Assembly: GCA_937915765.1 (NCBI GenBank)
Contig: CALGHE010000109.1
Span: forward strand, 1 to 6,000
Origin: an uncultured Bacteroidales bacterium
GTDB lineage: Bacteria; Bacteroidota; Bacteroidia; Bacteroidales; Paludibacteraceae
Direction: 5' to 3'
Length of the DNA stretch: 6,000 nt
The notes under the pieces were generated by a model. That model searched no databases and was not told the DNA's origin. It worked only from the letters and a program-made list of their open reading frames with translations. The translations under genes and the position numbers were made by a program. Below are positions 1 through 6,000 of the stretch, piece after piece; the first letter of the stretch is position 1; each line of letters starts with the position of its first letter.

Positions 1-1
1 G

Positions 2-541
2 GAGGACACCGAGGCGGCTATGATTGTTTTTGAAATCATGCCGGACAGCCCGTACAGAAAGGTGAGGCCGCTGCTCGAACTTTGCCGGCAGTTGCGTATT
101 CCGTATTTTTTTGTGAAGGAGGGGCAGCGCATTGCTTTGAACAAGGTGCTTGTGCCTGTCGGGTTTCTTAATGAAGAGCGTGAGAAAGGGCCTTTCAGCA
201 GCAGTTTCGGAAGATTTTTTAAGGCGGAAATATATTTGATGCCTGCCAAGGATTATGGCAGCAGAGCGCGGCAGAATACGGACGCCATAAAGACTTTGCT
301 TGAAAAGTCAAAGACAGTGTATCATGAGGTGGAGGCTAAAAAGGACAGCTTCAAAGTGGAGATGGAGGCCGTGAAGAGGCAGGAGGAGCTGCAGGCCGAT
401 TTGCTTATGATTTCCGCTTCGCGCGATTATGGTATCGATGATATTATCTTTGGCCCTAAGGAAGAGAAGATTGTGAAAAAATCGACAATTCCTGTTATGG
501 TGATAAATCCGAGAAAAGATTTGTACGCTTTGTGCGGCTGA
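2..541 (+). CDS. Universal stress protein (UspA-like), 5'-partial
   Basis: The reading frame is open from the left edge (frame beginning at base 2, reading EDTEAA before the first Met at base 20), so the real start lies upstream and 179 residues are visible. Met at 20 should not be taken as the start because in-frame residues before it continue smoothly. The layout suggests a tandem Usp protein. The visible N-terminal part ends in a helix and strand typical of the end of one Usp domain (LLELCRQLRIPYFFV). A second domain opens with the classic first strand KVLVPVGF at about residue 48 and closes with a Usp-like last strand, TIPVMVINP. Usp proteins are soluble cytoplasmic proteins linked to stress survival; some bind ATP. 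Here the usual G-x2-G-x9-G-S/T nucleotide loop is degenerate (around SASRDYGIDDIIFGP), so ATP binding is doubtful. The stop is TGA at 539-541. tex follows 93 bp downstream on the same strand with no terminator between. The family call rests on fold-pattern recognition, so confidence is moderate to good. Confidence 0.72.
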   Translation, partial: EDTEAAMIVFEIMPDSPYRKVRPLLELCRQLRIPYFFVKEGQRIALNKVLVPVGFLNEEREKGPFSSSFGRFFKAEIYLMPAKDYGSRARQNTDAIKTLLEKSKTVYHEVEAKKDSFKVEMEAVKRQEELQADLLMISASRDYGIDDIIFGPKEEKIVKKSTIPVMVINPRKDLYALCG

Positions 542-634
542 TGCTTTTTAGATGGAGTGAGGAGAGCCGTAGTTTATAGAAACTTTTTCAGGTGGGTTTG
601 CAGATTTGTTCTGCGTAATAAAATAAATATTTGT

Positions 635-2752
635 ATGACTTTTGAAGCGATTATATCTAAGAATCTGAATATTCAGGAAAGGCAGGTTGCTAATACATTG
701 AAGTTGTTGGCGGAGGGCGCTACTGTGCCTTTTATAAGCCGTTACCGCAAGGAGATGACCGGCTCGCTGGACGAGGTGAGCATTCAGGCTATTCAAGAGC
801 AGTTCGAAAAGCTGACGGAACTGCAGAAGCGCAAGGAGAGTGTGCTGAAGTCTATCGACGAGCAGGGCAAACTGACCGACGAGATAAAGAAGCGTGTGGA
901 GGCGGCATGGTCTATGACCGAGGTTGAGGACATATATCTTCCGTTTAAGCCTAAGCGCAGGACAAGGGCTGAGGTGGCACGTGAGAAAGGTCTGGAGCCT
1001 TTGGCGAAGATTTTGATGCGTCAGGTTGATAACGACTTGGAATCTAAGGCTTTGCCTTTTGTTAAAGGAAGCGTCAATGATGCGGACGAGGCTCTGAAGG
1101 GGGCTAAGGATATAATTGCGGAGTGGGTGAGCGAGAACGAAGTGGCGAGAGACCGTGTGCGCAAGTGCTTCGGAAGGGACGCTGTGATTGTGTCTAAGGT
1201 TGTGAAGGGAAAGGAGAAGGAGGCTGAAAAGTATCGTGATTATTTTGACATGGAGGAGCCGCTCAGAAAATGTTCTTCGCACAGATTGCTCGCAATGAGG
1301 CGCGGCGAGGCGGAAGGCTTCCTCAGAGTTTCTATTTCTCCGGACGAGGAGGTTGTTCTGGACCGTCTTGTGCCGCTTTTTGTAAAAGGGCGCACCGTGG
1401 CTTCTGATTTCGTCTCTGATGCGGTGGAGGATTCTTACAAGAGGCTGATTAAGCCTTCTATCGAAACTGAGTTTTCAGGACTTAGCAAGGAGAGGGCTGA
1501 CGACGAGGCTATTCGTGTCTTTTCAGAAAATTTGAGGCAGCTGCTTCTGGCTGCTCCTTTGGGACAGAAAAATGTTTTGGCTCTTGACCCGGGATTTCGC
1601 ACGGGCTGTAAATTGGTTTGCCTCGATTCTCAGGGAAATTTGGTGCATAATGAGGCTATATACCCTCATCCGCCTCAGTCAGACGCTGTAAAGGCGGCGG
1701 CTCGGGTGAGACAGCTGGTTAAGGATTTTAAGATCGAGGCTATATCTATAGGTAACGGAACTGCAAGCAGAGAGACCGAGCAGTTTGTGAAGGGGCTTGG
1801 ACTGAAGGATGTGCAGGTTTTTGTCGTTAGCGAGAATGGCGCGTCGATATATTCGGCTTCGCCTGTGGCGAGAGAGGAGTTTCCGGACCATGATGTTACT
1901 GTAAGGGGGGCGGTCTCTATCGGACGCAGGCTTATGGACCCGCTTGCCGAACTTGTTAAGATAGACCCTAAGTCTATCGGCGTGGGGCAGTATCAGCATG
2001 ATGTTGACCAGACTAAACTGAAACGCTCGCTCGACCAGACTGTGGTGAACAGCGTGAACCTTGTTGGTGTGAATCTGAATACTGCAAGTAAACATCTTTT
2101 GACTTATATATCGGGACTTGGGCCTCAGCTTGCTAAAAATATAGTTGAGTACCGTCAGCAGAATGGCGCTTTTAAGAGCAGAAAGGAATTGAAAAAGGTG
2201 CCAAGGCTTGGCGACAAGGCGTTTGAGCAGTGCGCCGGCTTTTTGAGGATTCCTGGAGCTAAGAATCCGTTGGATAATTCTGCGGTTCATCCGGAAAGTT
2301 ACGAGATAGTGGAAAAGATGGCTAAGGATATGAATTGCACGGTGTCGGAACTTATTGAAAACAAGTCGATTAAGAAAGGTCTGAATTTGCAGTCTTATGT
2401 GACGGACAAGGTTGGGCTTCCTACTCTGAAAGATATTATGGACGAGTTGGAGAAGCCGGGTCGTGATGTGCGACAGGCTCTTAAGTCGTTTGAGTTTGAC
2501 CCTACGGTAAGGTCGCTTGAGGATGTGCGTGAGGGCATGGTGCTGCCGGGTATCGTTACTAATGTCACTAATTTCGGTGTGTTTGTTGATGTGGGCATAA
2601 AGGAGAACGGGCTTGTTCACGTTTCTCAGATTGCAGACAAGTTTGTCTCTAATCCGGCAGATGTGGTTGCTCTGCATCAGCAAGTTGAGGTCAGGGTGAT
2701 TGCGGTTGACCATGAGCGTAAAAGATTGCAGCTTTCGATGAAGAAGGGGTGA
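635..2752 (+). CDS. tex: Tex family RNA-binding transcription accessory protein
   Basis: This is a complete gene for a 705-residue cytoplasmic protein of the Tex/Spt6-related family, nucleic-acid-binding proteins that associate with transcription. Domains in order are: an N-terminal helical/HTH region (residues 1 to about 190) with the family signature ATVPFISRYRKEMTGSLDE; a YqgF-type RNase H-like fold at about 313-440, starting NVLALDPGFRTG (Asp318) and including IGNGTASRETE (372-382) and SENGASIYSASP (399-410); the conserved VGQYQHDV (450-457); helix-hairpin-helix repeats at about 470-540 (SGLGPQLAKNIVEYR, then VPRLGDKAFEQC); and a C-terminal S1 RNA-binding domain at 633-705 (NFGVFVDVG, GLVHVSQI). 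I chose ATG 635 because the protein then begins MTFEAIISKNLNI, as the family does. An upstream in-frame GTG at 557 would add 26 Arg/Phe-rich residues unlike Tex. The sequence before 635 is A/T-rich with no Shine-Dalgarno motif. Length fits Bacteroidota Tex and is shorter than the proteobacterial proteins because there is almost no tail after S1. Confidence 0.97.
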   Translation: MTFEAIISKNLNIQERQVANTLKLLAEGATVPFISRYRKEMTGSLDEVSIQAIQEQFEKLTELQKRKESVLKSIDEQGKLTDEIKKRVEAAWSMTEVEDIYLPFKPKRRTRAEVAREKGLEPLAKILMRQVDNDLESKALPFVKGSVNDADEALKGAKDIIAEWVSENEVARDRVRKCFGRDAVIVSKVVKGKEKEAEKYRDYFDMEEPLRKCSSHRLLAMRRGEAEGFLRVSISPDEEVVLDRLVPLFVKGRTVASDFVSDAVEDSYKRLIKPSIETEFSGLSKERADDEAIRVFSENLRQLLLAAPLGQKNVLALDPGFRTGCKLVCLDSQGNLVHNEAIYPHPPQSDAVKAAARVRQLVKDFKIEAISIGNGTASRETEQFVKGLGLKDVQVFVVSENGASIYSASPVAREEFPDHDVTVRGAVSIGRRLMDPLAELVKIDPKSIGVGQYQHDVDQTKLKRSLDQTVVNSVNLVGVNLNTASKHLLTYISGLGPQLAKNIVEYRQQNGAFKSRKELKKVPRLGDKAFEQCAGFLRIPGAKNPLDNSAVHPESYEIVEKMAKDMNCTVSELIENKSIKKGLNLQSYVTDKVGLPTLKDIMDELEKPGRDVRQALKSFEFDPTVRSLEDVREGMVLPGIVTNVTNFGVFVDVGIKENGLVHVSQIADKFVSNPADVVALHQQVEVRVIAVDHERKRLQLSMKKG

Positions 2753-2762
2753 TGTGTGACGT

Positions 2763-2819
2763 TTTTGCATAGCGTGCCGCAGTGTCTTTTTTTGCGATGC
2801 GGCGCGCCATTATGCAAAA
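2763..2819. repeat. Long imperfect inverted repeat after tex (possible 3'-end hairpin)
   Basis: It starts 10 bases after the tex stop codon. The left arm is TTTTGCATA (2763-2771) plus GCGTGCCGC (2772-2780). The right arm is GCGGCGCGC (2799-2807) plus TATGCAAAA (2811-2819), with a 3-base bulge CAT (2808-2810) between its two parts. Each 9-bp block pairs fully, with one T/G wobble in the inner block. The loop is 18 bases (2781-2798) and contains a run of seven T (2787-2793). There is no T-tract after the right arm, so it is not a textbook rho-independent terminator in either direction. It may stabilise or end the tex mRNA, or be a dispersed palindromic element. The pairing is directly visible; the function is not known. 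Confidence 0.6.
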
Positions 2820-2829
2820 TAATCGCTTT

Positions 2830-2847
2830 ATCCCCATAAATTGGGAT
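2830..2847. promoter_or_regulatory. Candidate operator palindrome upstream of the TonB-dependent receptor
   Basis: An 18-bp interrupted palindrome, ATCCCCATAAATTGGGAT, has 7 of 9 symmetric positions complementary; only 2835/2842 and the central A/A fail. It overlaps the first bases of the proposed -33 element, where a bound dimeric repressor would block transcription. It does not match the Fur-box sequence I know, so no regulator is assigned. A short palindrome in A/T-rich DNA can arise by chance. Confidence 0.25.
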
Positions 2848-2877
2848 TGACGCATTTTATTTTTTGGTGTTCCTTTG
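2846..2877 (+). promoter_or_regulatory. Predicted Bacteroidota-type promoter of the TonB-dependent receptor
   Basis: The proposed -33 element is ATTG (2846-2849; consensus TTTG) and the -7 element is TTCCTTTG (2870-2877; consensus TAnnTTTG, one mismatch), followed by CAACC. The spacer is 20 bp, within the usual range for the Bacteroides primary sigma factor. Transcription would start near 2884, leaving a leader of about 15 bases before the ATG at 2899. The leader is A-rich and has no Shine-Dalgarno motif, as is common in this phylum. The alignment is by eye and both elements deviate at one position. Confidence 0.5.
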
Positions 2878-2898
2878 CAACCGAAAAATTAGAAATTT

Positions 2899-5232
2899 AT
2901 GTATAAGCGTTATTTTTTTGTTGCGGCTTTGATTCTGGCCGCTTTTACAGAGCTTTCTGCAGAAGAAGATTTTGTTCAGAATGATTATGTCGCTATGTCT
3001 GATGGCGTTGGCGATGTCACATTAGACGAGTATGTCATTGTGAAGGACATAAAAAGGGAGAGTGACAATATTTTCGGTCAGCCTGTTTCCGGAACTTCTG
3101 TCAAGTCTTCCGAGCTTGAAAACAGAAAAACAAACTCGCTGAAGGAGCTTTCGGCTGTAGTGCCTAATTTCCATATCCCGGACTACGGGTCTAAGACAAC
3201 GTCGTCTGTGTATGTGCGCGGACTGGGCTCGCGTATAGACCAGCCTGTGGTGGGGCTTTATCTGAATGGTGTGCCTTGCATGAACAAGAGTATGTTCGAC
3301 TTTGACTTTTACGAACTGCGCAGCGTGGAGGTGCTACGTGGACCGCAAAGCACCTTGTACGGCAGAAATACCATGGCTGGCATTGTCAGTGTTATGACTA
3401 AGGATGCCTTTAATCCGCTGACAAACGCATATGTGTCTTACGGCAGTTATAATGATATGAAGTTGAGGCTGTCTCACTATAATCATGTGGGAAAGGTTGG
3501 CTTTTCTGTTGGTGGATATTTTAATCAGAACGATGGATTTTTCAAAAATGAATATACCGGGAAGAAGGCCGACGAAGGCAAGTCTTACGGCGGCAGAATA
3601 GGTTTGAACTGGAAGAAGGGTGACTTTTATCTGAACTATACTGGTAATCTGGATGTTGTTGATCAAGGCGGTTATCCGTATGTGATGTATTCGGAGGGTA
3701 AGCCCGGCTCGGTGAACTACAATGACCCGTGCGGTTATGACCGCGTTATCGTGAGCAACGGTCTTTTCTTGAAGTATAATACGGACAAAGTTCAGTTCTC
3801 TTCTGCAACTGGTTATCAGTTCCTTGATGATGAAATGGTGCTGGATCAGGATTTTTCTCCACGCTCTATATTTGCTATGACGCAGGCTCAGCACGAAAAC
3901 TCTTTGACGGAGGAGTTTGTTATCAAACCGTATAATTCGCAGAGCGATTATAAATGGCTTTTCGGCGCGTTCGGGTTTTACAAAGGGCTTGAGGTTGAGG
4001 CTCCTGTCACTTTTAAGAAAGATGGTATTAGCTCTCTGATCGAGAGCGGCGTCAATAATGTGGAGTATCTGAGCAATATGGGCATGGCTTTGGATATTCT
4101 TAATGATAATTTGTTGATTGACAGCGAATTTGAGTATCCTACGTTTGGTGCGGCTTTGTTTCATCAGTCTGAAATTAATAATCTCTTTACAGATGGGCTG
4201 ACTTTGACTTTGGGCGTGCGTCTTGATTATGAAAAGGCGTCGCTGGATTATAATTGCAGAGCGGATGTGAATTATATTTTTACGCCGATGCTGACGGATG
4301 CGAGGGATATTGTGACAATGGTGAACGGTTCTGAAGATAAAAGCTTCTGGCAAGTGCTTCCTAAAGTCGCGCTGAAGTATGATTTCAATGAAAAAAATAA
4401 TGTGTATCTCTCTGTTGCTAAAGGTTACAAGGCGGGCGGTTTCAATACTCAGATGTTTGCCGACATTATGCAGAGCCAGATGCGCGTTGATATTAAAAAG
4501 GACCTTTACGACCAGATTCCTGACCGTTTGACTCAGGTTAAGGAGACGCTCGCTCCTATATTGCTTGAGAAGGTTAATTATGATATGAAGGAGGTGATAT
4601 CTTATGACCCTGAATATAGCTGGAATTATGAGATAGGCTCTCACTTGTCCTTTATAGACAATAAGTTGCAGGCTGATTTGGCTCTGTTTTATATCGATTG
4701 CAAGGAGCAGCAGCTTACTGTGTTCGCAGAGTCCGGGTTAGGCAGGAAGATGGCCAACGCTGGCCGTACCGAAAGTTACGGTGTGGAGAGTGCTGTTCGC
4801 GCAAATATCTGCAAGGGGCTTTGGCTTGACGCTGCTTACGGATACACGCACGCCTCTTTTAAGGAGTATTTCAACGGAAAGGTTGACTTGTCTGGCAAAT
4901 ATGTGCCGTTTGCTCCGCAAAACACTTTCTCTGCCGGACTTGAGTACGAGCTGAATGTCAACAGAAAGCTGCTTGACAGAATTTTGTTTAATGTGAATTA
5001 TGCTGGTGTCGGAAAGATTTATTGGACGGAGGATAATAGCAAGTCGCAGGATTTTTACGGACTGCTGAGCGGAGGTGTCTCTTTCCAGAAGAAGGGTGTG
5101 AAACTTGGTGTTTGGGCTAAGAACTTGACTGACGAGGATTATTGCACGTTTTATTTTGAAAGTTTAGGAAACGGTTTTATGCAGAAAGGCAAACCATTGC
5201 AAATCGGTGCAGATTTGAAATGGACTTTCTGA
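2899..5232 (+). CDS. TonB-dependent outer-membrane receptor, substrate unknown
   Basis: This is a complete 777-residue protein resembling iron-complex/siderophore-type TonB-dependent receptors, which take up scarce nutrients across the outer membrane using energy from TonB-ExbBD. A signal peptide covers residues 1-21 (MYKRYFFVAALILAAF, likely cut after LSA). A TonB-box-like stretch, TLDEYVIVK, lies at 41-49. The plug domain spans about 55-170 and holds VYVRGLGSR and the hallmark LRGPQSTLYGRNTMAGIVSV (146-165). The remainder is a 22-strand-type barrel with typical motifs: SVAKGYKAGGFNTQ (about 505-518), WNYEIGSHLSF, GVESAVRANI and VWAKNLTDEDY. It ends in Phe (LKWTF), as expected for BamA-dependent barrels. 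There is no N-terminal carboxypeptidase-like domain and no SusD partner in view, so it is not a SusC-type glycan importer. Residues 521-567 form an unusually charged, helix-like insertion. The mature chain has six cysteines. It has its own promoter and terminator, so it is probably transcribed alone. The substrate (siderophore, haem, cobalamin or other) cannot be decided. Confidence 0.96.
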   Translation: MYKRYFFVAALILAAFTELSAEEDFVQNDYVAMSDGVGDVTLDEYVIVKDIKRESDNIFGQPVSGTSVKSSELENRKTNSLKELSAVVPNFHIPDYGSKTTSSVYVRGLGSRIDQPVVGLYLNGVPCMNKSMFDFDFYELRSVEVLRGPQSTLYGRNTMAGIVSVMTKDAFNPLTNAYVSYGSYNDMKLRLSHYNHVGKVGFSVGGYFNQNDGFFKNEYTGKKADEGKSYGGRIGLNWKKGDFYLNYTGNLDVVDQGGYPYVMYSEGKPGSVNYNDPCGYDRVIVSNGLFLKYNTDKVQFSSATGYQFLDDEMVLDQDFSPRSIFAMTQAQHENSLTEEFVIKPYNSQSDYKWLFGAFGFYKGLEVEAPVTFKKDGISSLIESGVNNVEYLSNMGMALDILNDNLLIDSEFEYPTFGAALFHQSEINNLFTDGLTLTLGVRLDYEKASLDYNCRADVNYIFTPMLTDARDIVTMVNGSEDKSFWQVLPKVALKYDFNEKNNVYLSVAKGYKAGGFNTQMFADIMQSQMRVDIKKDLYDQIPDRLTQVKETLAPILLEKVNYDMKEVISYDPEYSWNYEIGSHLSFIDNKLQADLALFYIDCKEQQLTVFAESGLGRKMANAGRTESYGVESAVRANICKGLWLDAAYGYTHASFKEYFNGKVDLSGKYVPFAPQNTFSAGLEYELNVNRKLLDRILFNVNYAGVGKIYWTEDNSKSQDFYGLLSGGVSFQKKGVKLGVWAKNLTDEDYCTFYFESLGNGFMQKGKPLQIGADLKWTF

Positions 5233-5261
5233 TAGAATCTTCTTCATTGTTGTTTTGATAG

Positions 5262-5299
5262 AAGGAGGGTGATTTGTGTATCGCCCTCCTTTTCTTTTT
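5262..5299 (+). terminator. Rho-independent terminator of the receptor gene
   Basis: A 12-bp stem pairs AAGGAGGGTGAT (5262-5273) with ATCGCCCTCCTT (5280-5291), with one T/G wobble and a six-base loop TTGTGT. A T-rich tract follows at once (TTTCTTTTT to 5299). The hairpin lies 29 bases after the receptor stop. On the minus strand the same stem is followed by CTATCAAAAC, a poor T-tract, so termination of the convergent gene here would be weaker. The tract overlaps the final bases of that gene's stop codon. Confidence 0.9.
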
Positions 5300-6000
5300 A
5301 TCCGGCCCAGCCCTCTCTGTCTAAGTTGCGGTAGTTTATCGCTTCGGCAATGTGGTTTGTCTCTATGTTTTCCGAATTGTCCAAGTCTGCAATTGTGCGC
5401 GCCACTTTCAGTATTCGGTCGTACGCTCTGGCGGAAAGATTCAGTTTGAGCATTGCGTTCTTGAGCAGTGCCTGCGTTTTCGGGTCAAGCTGTGTGTGCT
5501 GTCTCAGCAGTTTGCTGCTCATCTGCGCGTTGCAGTGTATGTCCGGGTTGTCTTTGAAACGCTCAAGCTGTATGTTTCTGGCTTTTATCACACGTTCGCG
5601 AATTGCGGCGCTGCATTCAACCTCTTGGTTGTCTGACAGTTTTTCAAAAGGCACGGGGACAATCTCTATGTGAATGTCTATTCGGTCAAGCAACGGCCCT
5701 GATATTCTGCTAAGGTACTTCTGCACCATTCCGGGCGCGCATACGCACTGTTTTTCCGGGTGGTTATAATAGCCGCAGGGGCAAGGGTTCATTGATGCTA
5801 CGAGCATGAAGCTTGCCGGGTACTCTATTGTGCATTTTGCGCGCGAGATTGTGATTTTGCGGTCTTCGAGCGGCTGCCTCATAACCTCTAATACAGACCG
5901 TTTGAACTCAGGCAGCTCGTCAAGGAACAGCACGCCGTTGTGGGCCAGCGAGATTTCTCCCGGTTGCGGAAAACCGCCTCCGCCGACCAACGCGACGTCC
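5298..6000 (-). CDS. comM: YifB/ComM family AAA+ ATPase (Mg-chelatase-like), 5'-partial
   Basis: This is the C-terminal part (233 residues in view) of a protein that is normally about 510 residues. The frame runs off the right edge and its first visible residues, DVALVGGGGFPQPGEISLAH, are internal, so the TTG at 5990-5988 is a leucine codon and not a start. Visible elements are Walker B GVLFLDELPEF (Asp27-Glu28), the sensor and cysteine motif ASMNPCPCGYY with four cysteines at 73, 75, 85 and 87 that probably bind a metal, SGPLLDRIDIHIE carrying the presumed arginine finger (Arg106), and the C-terminal Mg-chelatase-type helical domain with SARAYDRILKVARTIADLD. Walker A would lie outside the window. 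In Vibrio cholerae, ComM is a hexameric branch-migration helicase that helps integrate incoming single-stranded DNA during transformation. The gene is widespread in bacteria not known to be transformable, so the role here is inferred. It ends TAA at 5300-5298, convergent with the receptor gene. Confidence 0.95.
   Translation of the reverse strand, partial: DVALVGGGGFPQPGEISLAHNGVLFLDELPEFKRSVLEVMRQPLEDRKITISRAKCTIEYPASFMLVASMNPCPCGYYNHPEKQCVCAPGMVQKYLSRISGPLLDRIDIHIEIVPVPFEKLSDNQEVECSAAIRERVIKARNIQLERFKDNPDIHCNAQMSSKLLRQHTQLDPKTQALLKNAMLKLNLSARAYDRILKVARTIADLDNSENIETNHIAEAINYRNLDREGWAG

Noticed and set aside
593..614. Possible -7 element TGGGTTTG (593-600) and small hairpin GCAGA/TCTGC (600-614) ahead of tex
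   Set aside because: No acceptable -33 partner lies at the right distance, and a 5-bp stem with a 5-base loop is easily a chance occurrence. A separate tex promoter cannot be supported, so co-transcription with the stress-protein gene remains possible.
557..634. GTG start at 557 giving Tex 26 extra N-terminal residues
   Set aside because: The extension (RRAVVYRNFFRWVCRF...) is unlike Tex N-termini, while Met at 635 gives the family's usual beginning.
548..1282. 244-codon open frame on the minus strand
   Set aside because: It is another mirror-frame shadow of tex, low in acidic residues and without any family motif.
1679..2770. 363-codon open frame on the minus strand
   Set aside because: It lies in codon register opposite tex and has shadow-like composition rich in His, Arg and Leu; tex has clear domains on the other strand.
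2753..2898. Search for a small gene, riboswitch or Fur box between tex and the receptor gene
   Set aside because: No open frame with a credible start, no cobalamin-riboswitch-like motif and no GATAATGATAATC-like sequence was seen; the interval is explained by the inverted repeat and promoter region.
3334..4644. 436-codon open frame on the minus strand
   Set aside because: It is a mirror-frame shadow of the TonB-dependent receptor gene, with no recognisable domain and an unnatural His/Ile/Arg-rich composition.
5350..5673. Two overlapping plus-strand open frames (5350-5673 and 5352-5636)
   Set aside because: Both lie opposite the well-supported ComM-like gene and have no recognisable features.

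Overview
The window carries four protein-coding genes, two of them cut by the window edges, and looks like ordinary chromosomal DNA of a Bacteroidota (probably Bacteroidales) bacterium. The pointers to that group are a roughly 705-residue Tex protein, start codons preceded by A/T-rich sequence without a Shine-Dalgarno motif, a promoter-like ATTG-N20-TTCCTTTG ahead of the outer-membrane receptor that resembles the Bacteroides -33/-7 pattern, and a TonB-dependent outer-membrane receptor. This assignment is inferred from style and family resemblance, not from a database search.

Layout. From the left edge to 541 (+) is the 3' part of a universal-stress-protein-like gene. After 93 bp comes tex (635-2752, +), a complete RNA-binding transcription accessory protein. 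The next gap (2753-2898) holds a long imperfect inverted repeat just after the tex stop, then a candidate operator and promoter. They precede a complete TonB-dependent receptor (2899-5232, +) with its own signal peptide. A strong rho-independent terminator (5262-5299) closes the receptor gene. Its T-run touches the stop codon of a convergent gene on the minus strand, a YifB/ComM-type AAA+ ATPase whose N-terminal half lies beyond the right edge.

How the parts relate. The stress protein and tex lie in the same direction with no visible terminator between them, so they may share a transcript. The receptor appears to be a single-gene unit, with its own promoter, its own terminator and no SusD, ABC-transporter or TonB neighbour in view, so its substrate cannot be read from context. 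The ComM-like gene is convergent and independent.

I found no CRISPR array, tRNA, rRNA, insertion sequence or defence cassette, and no convincing novel system. The observations most worth a second look are an 18-bp palindrome overlapping the -33 element of the receptor promoter, the 57-nt inverted repeat after tex, and an unusually helix-like insertion in the receptor barrel.
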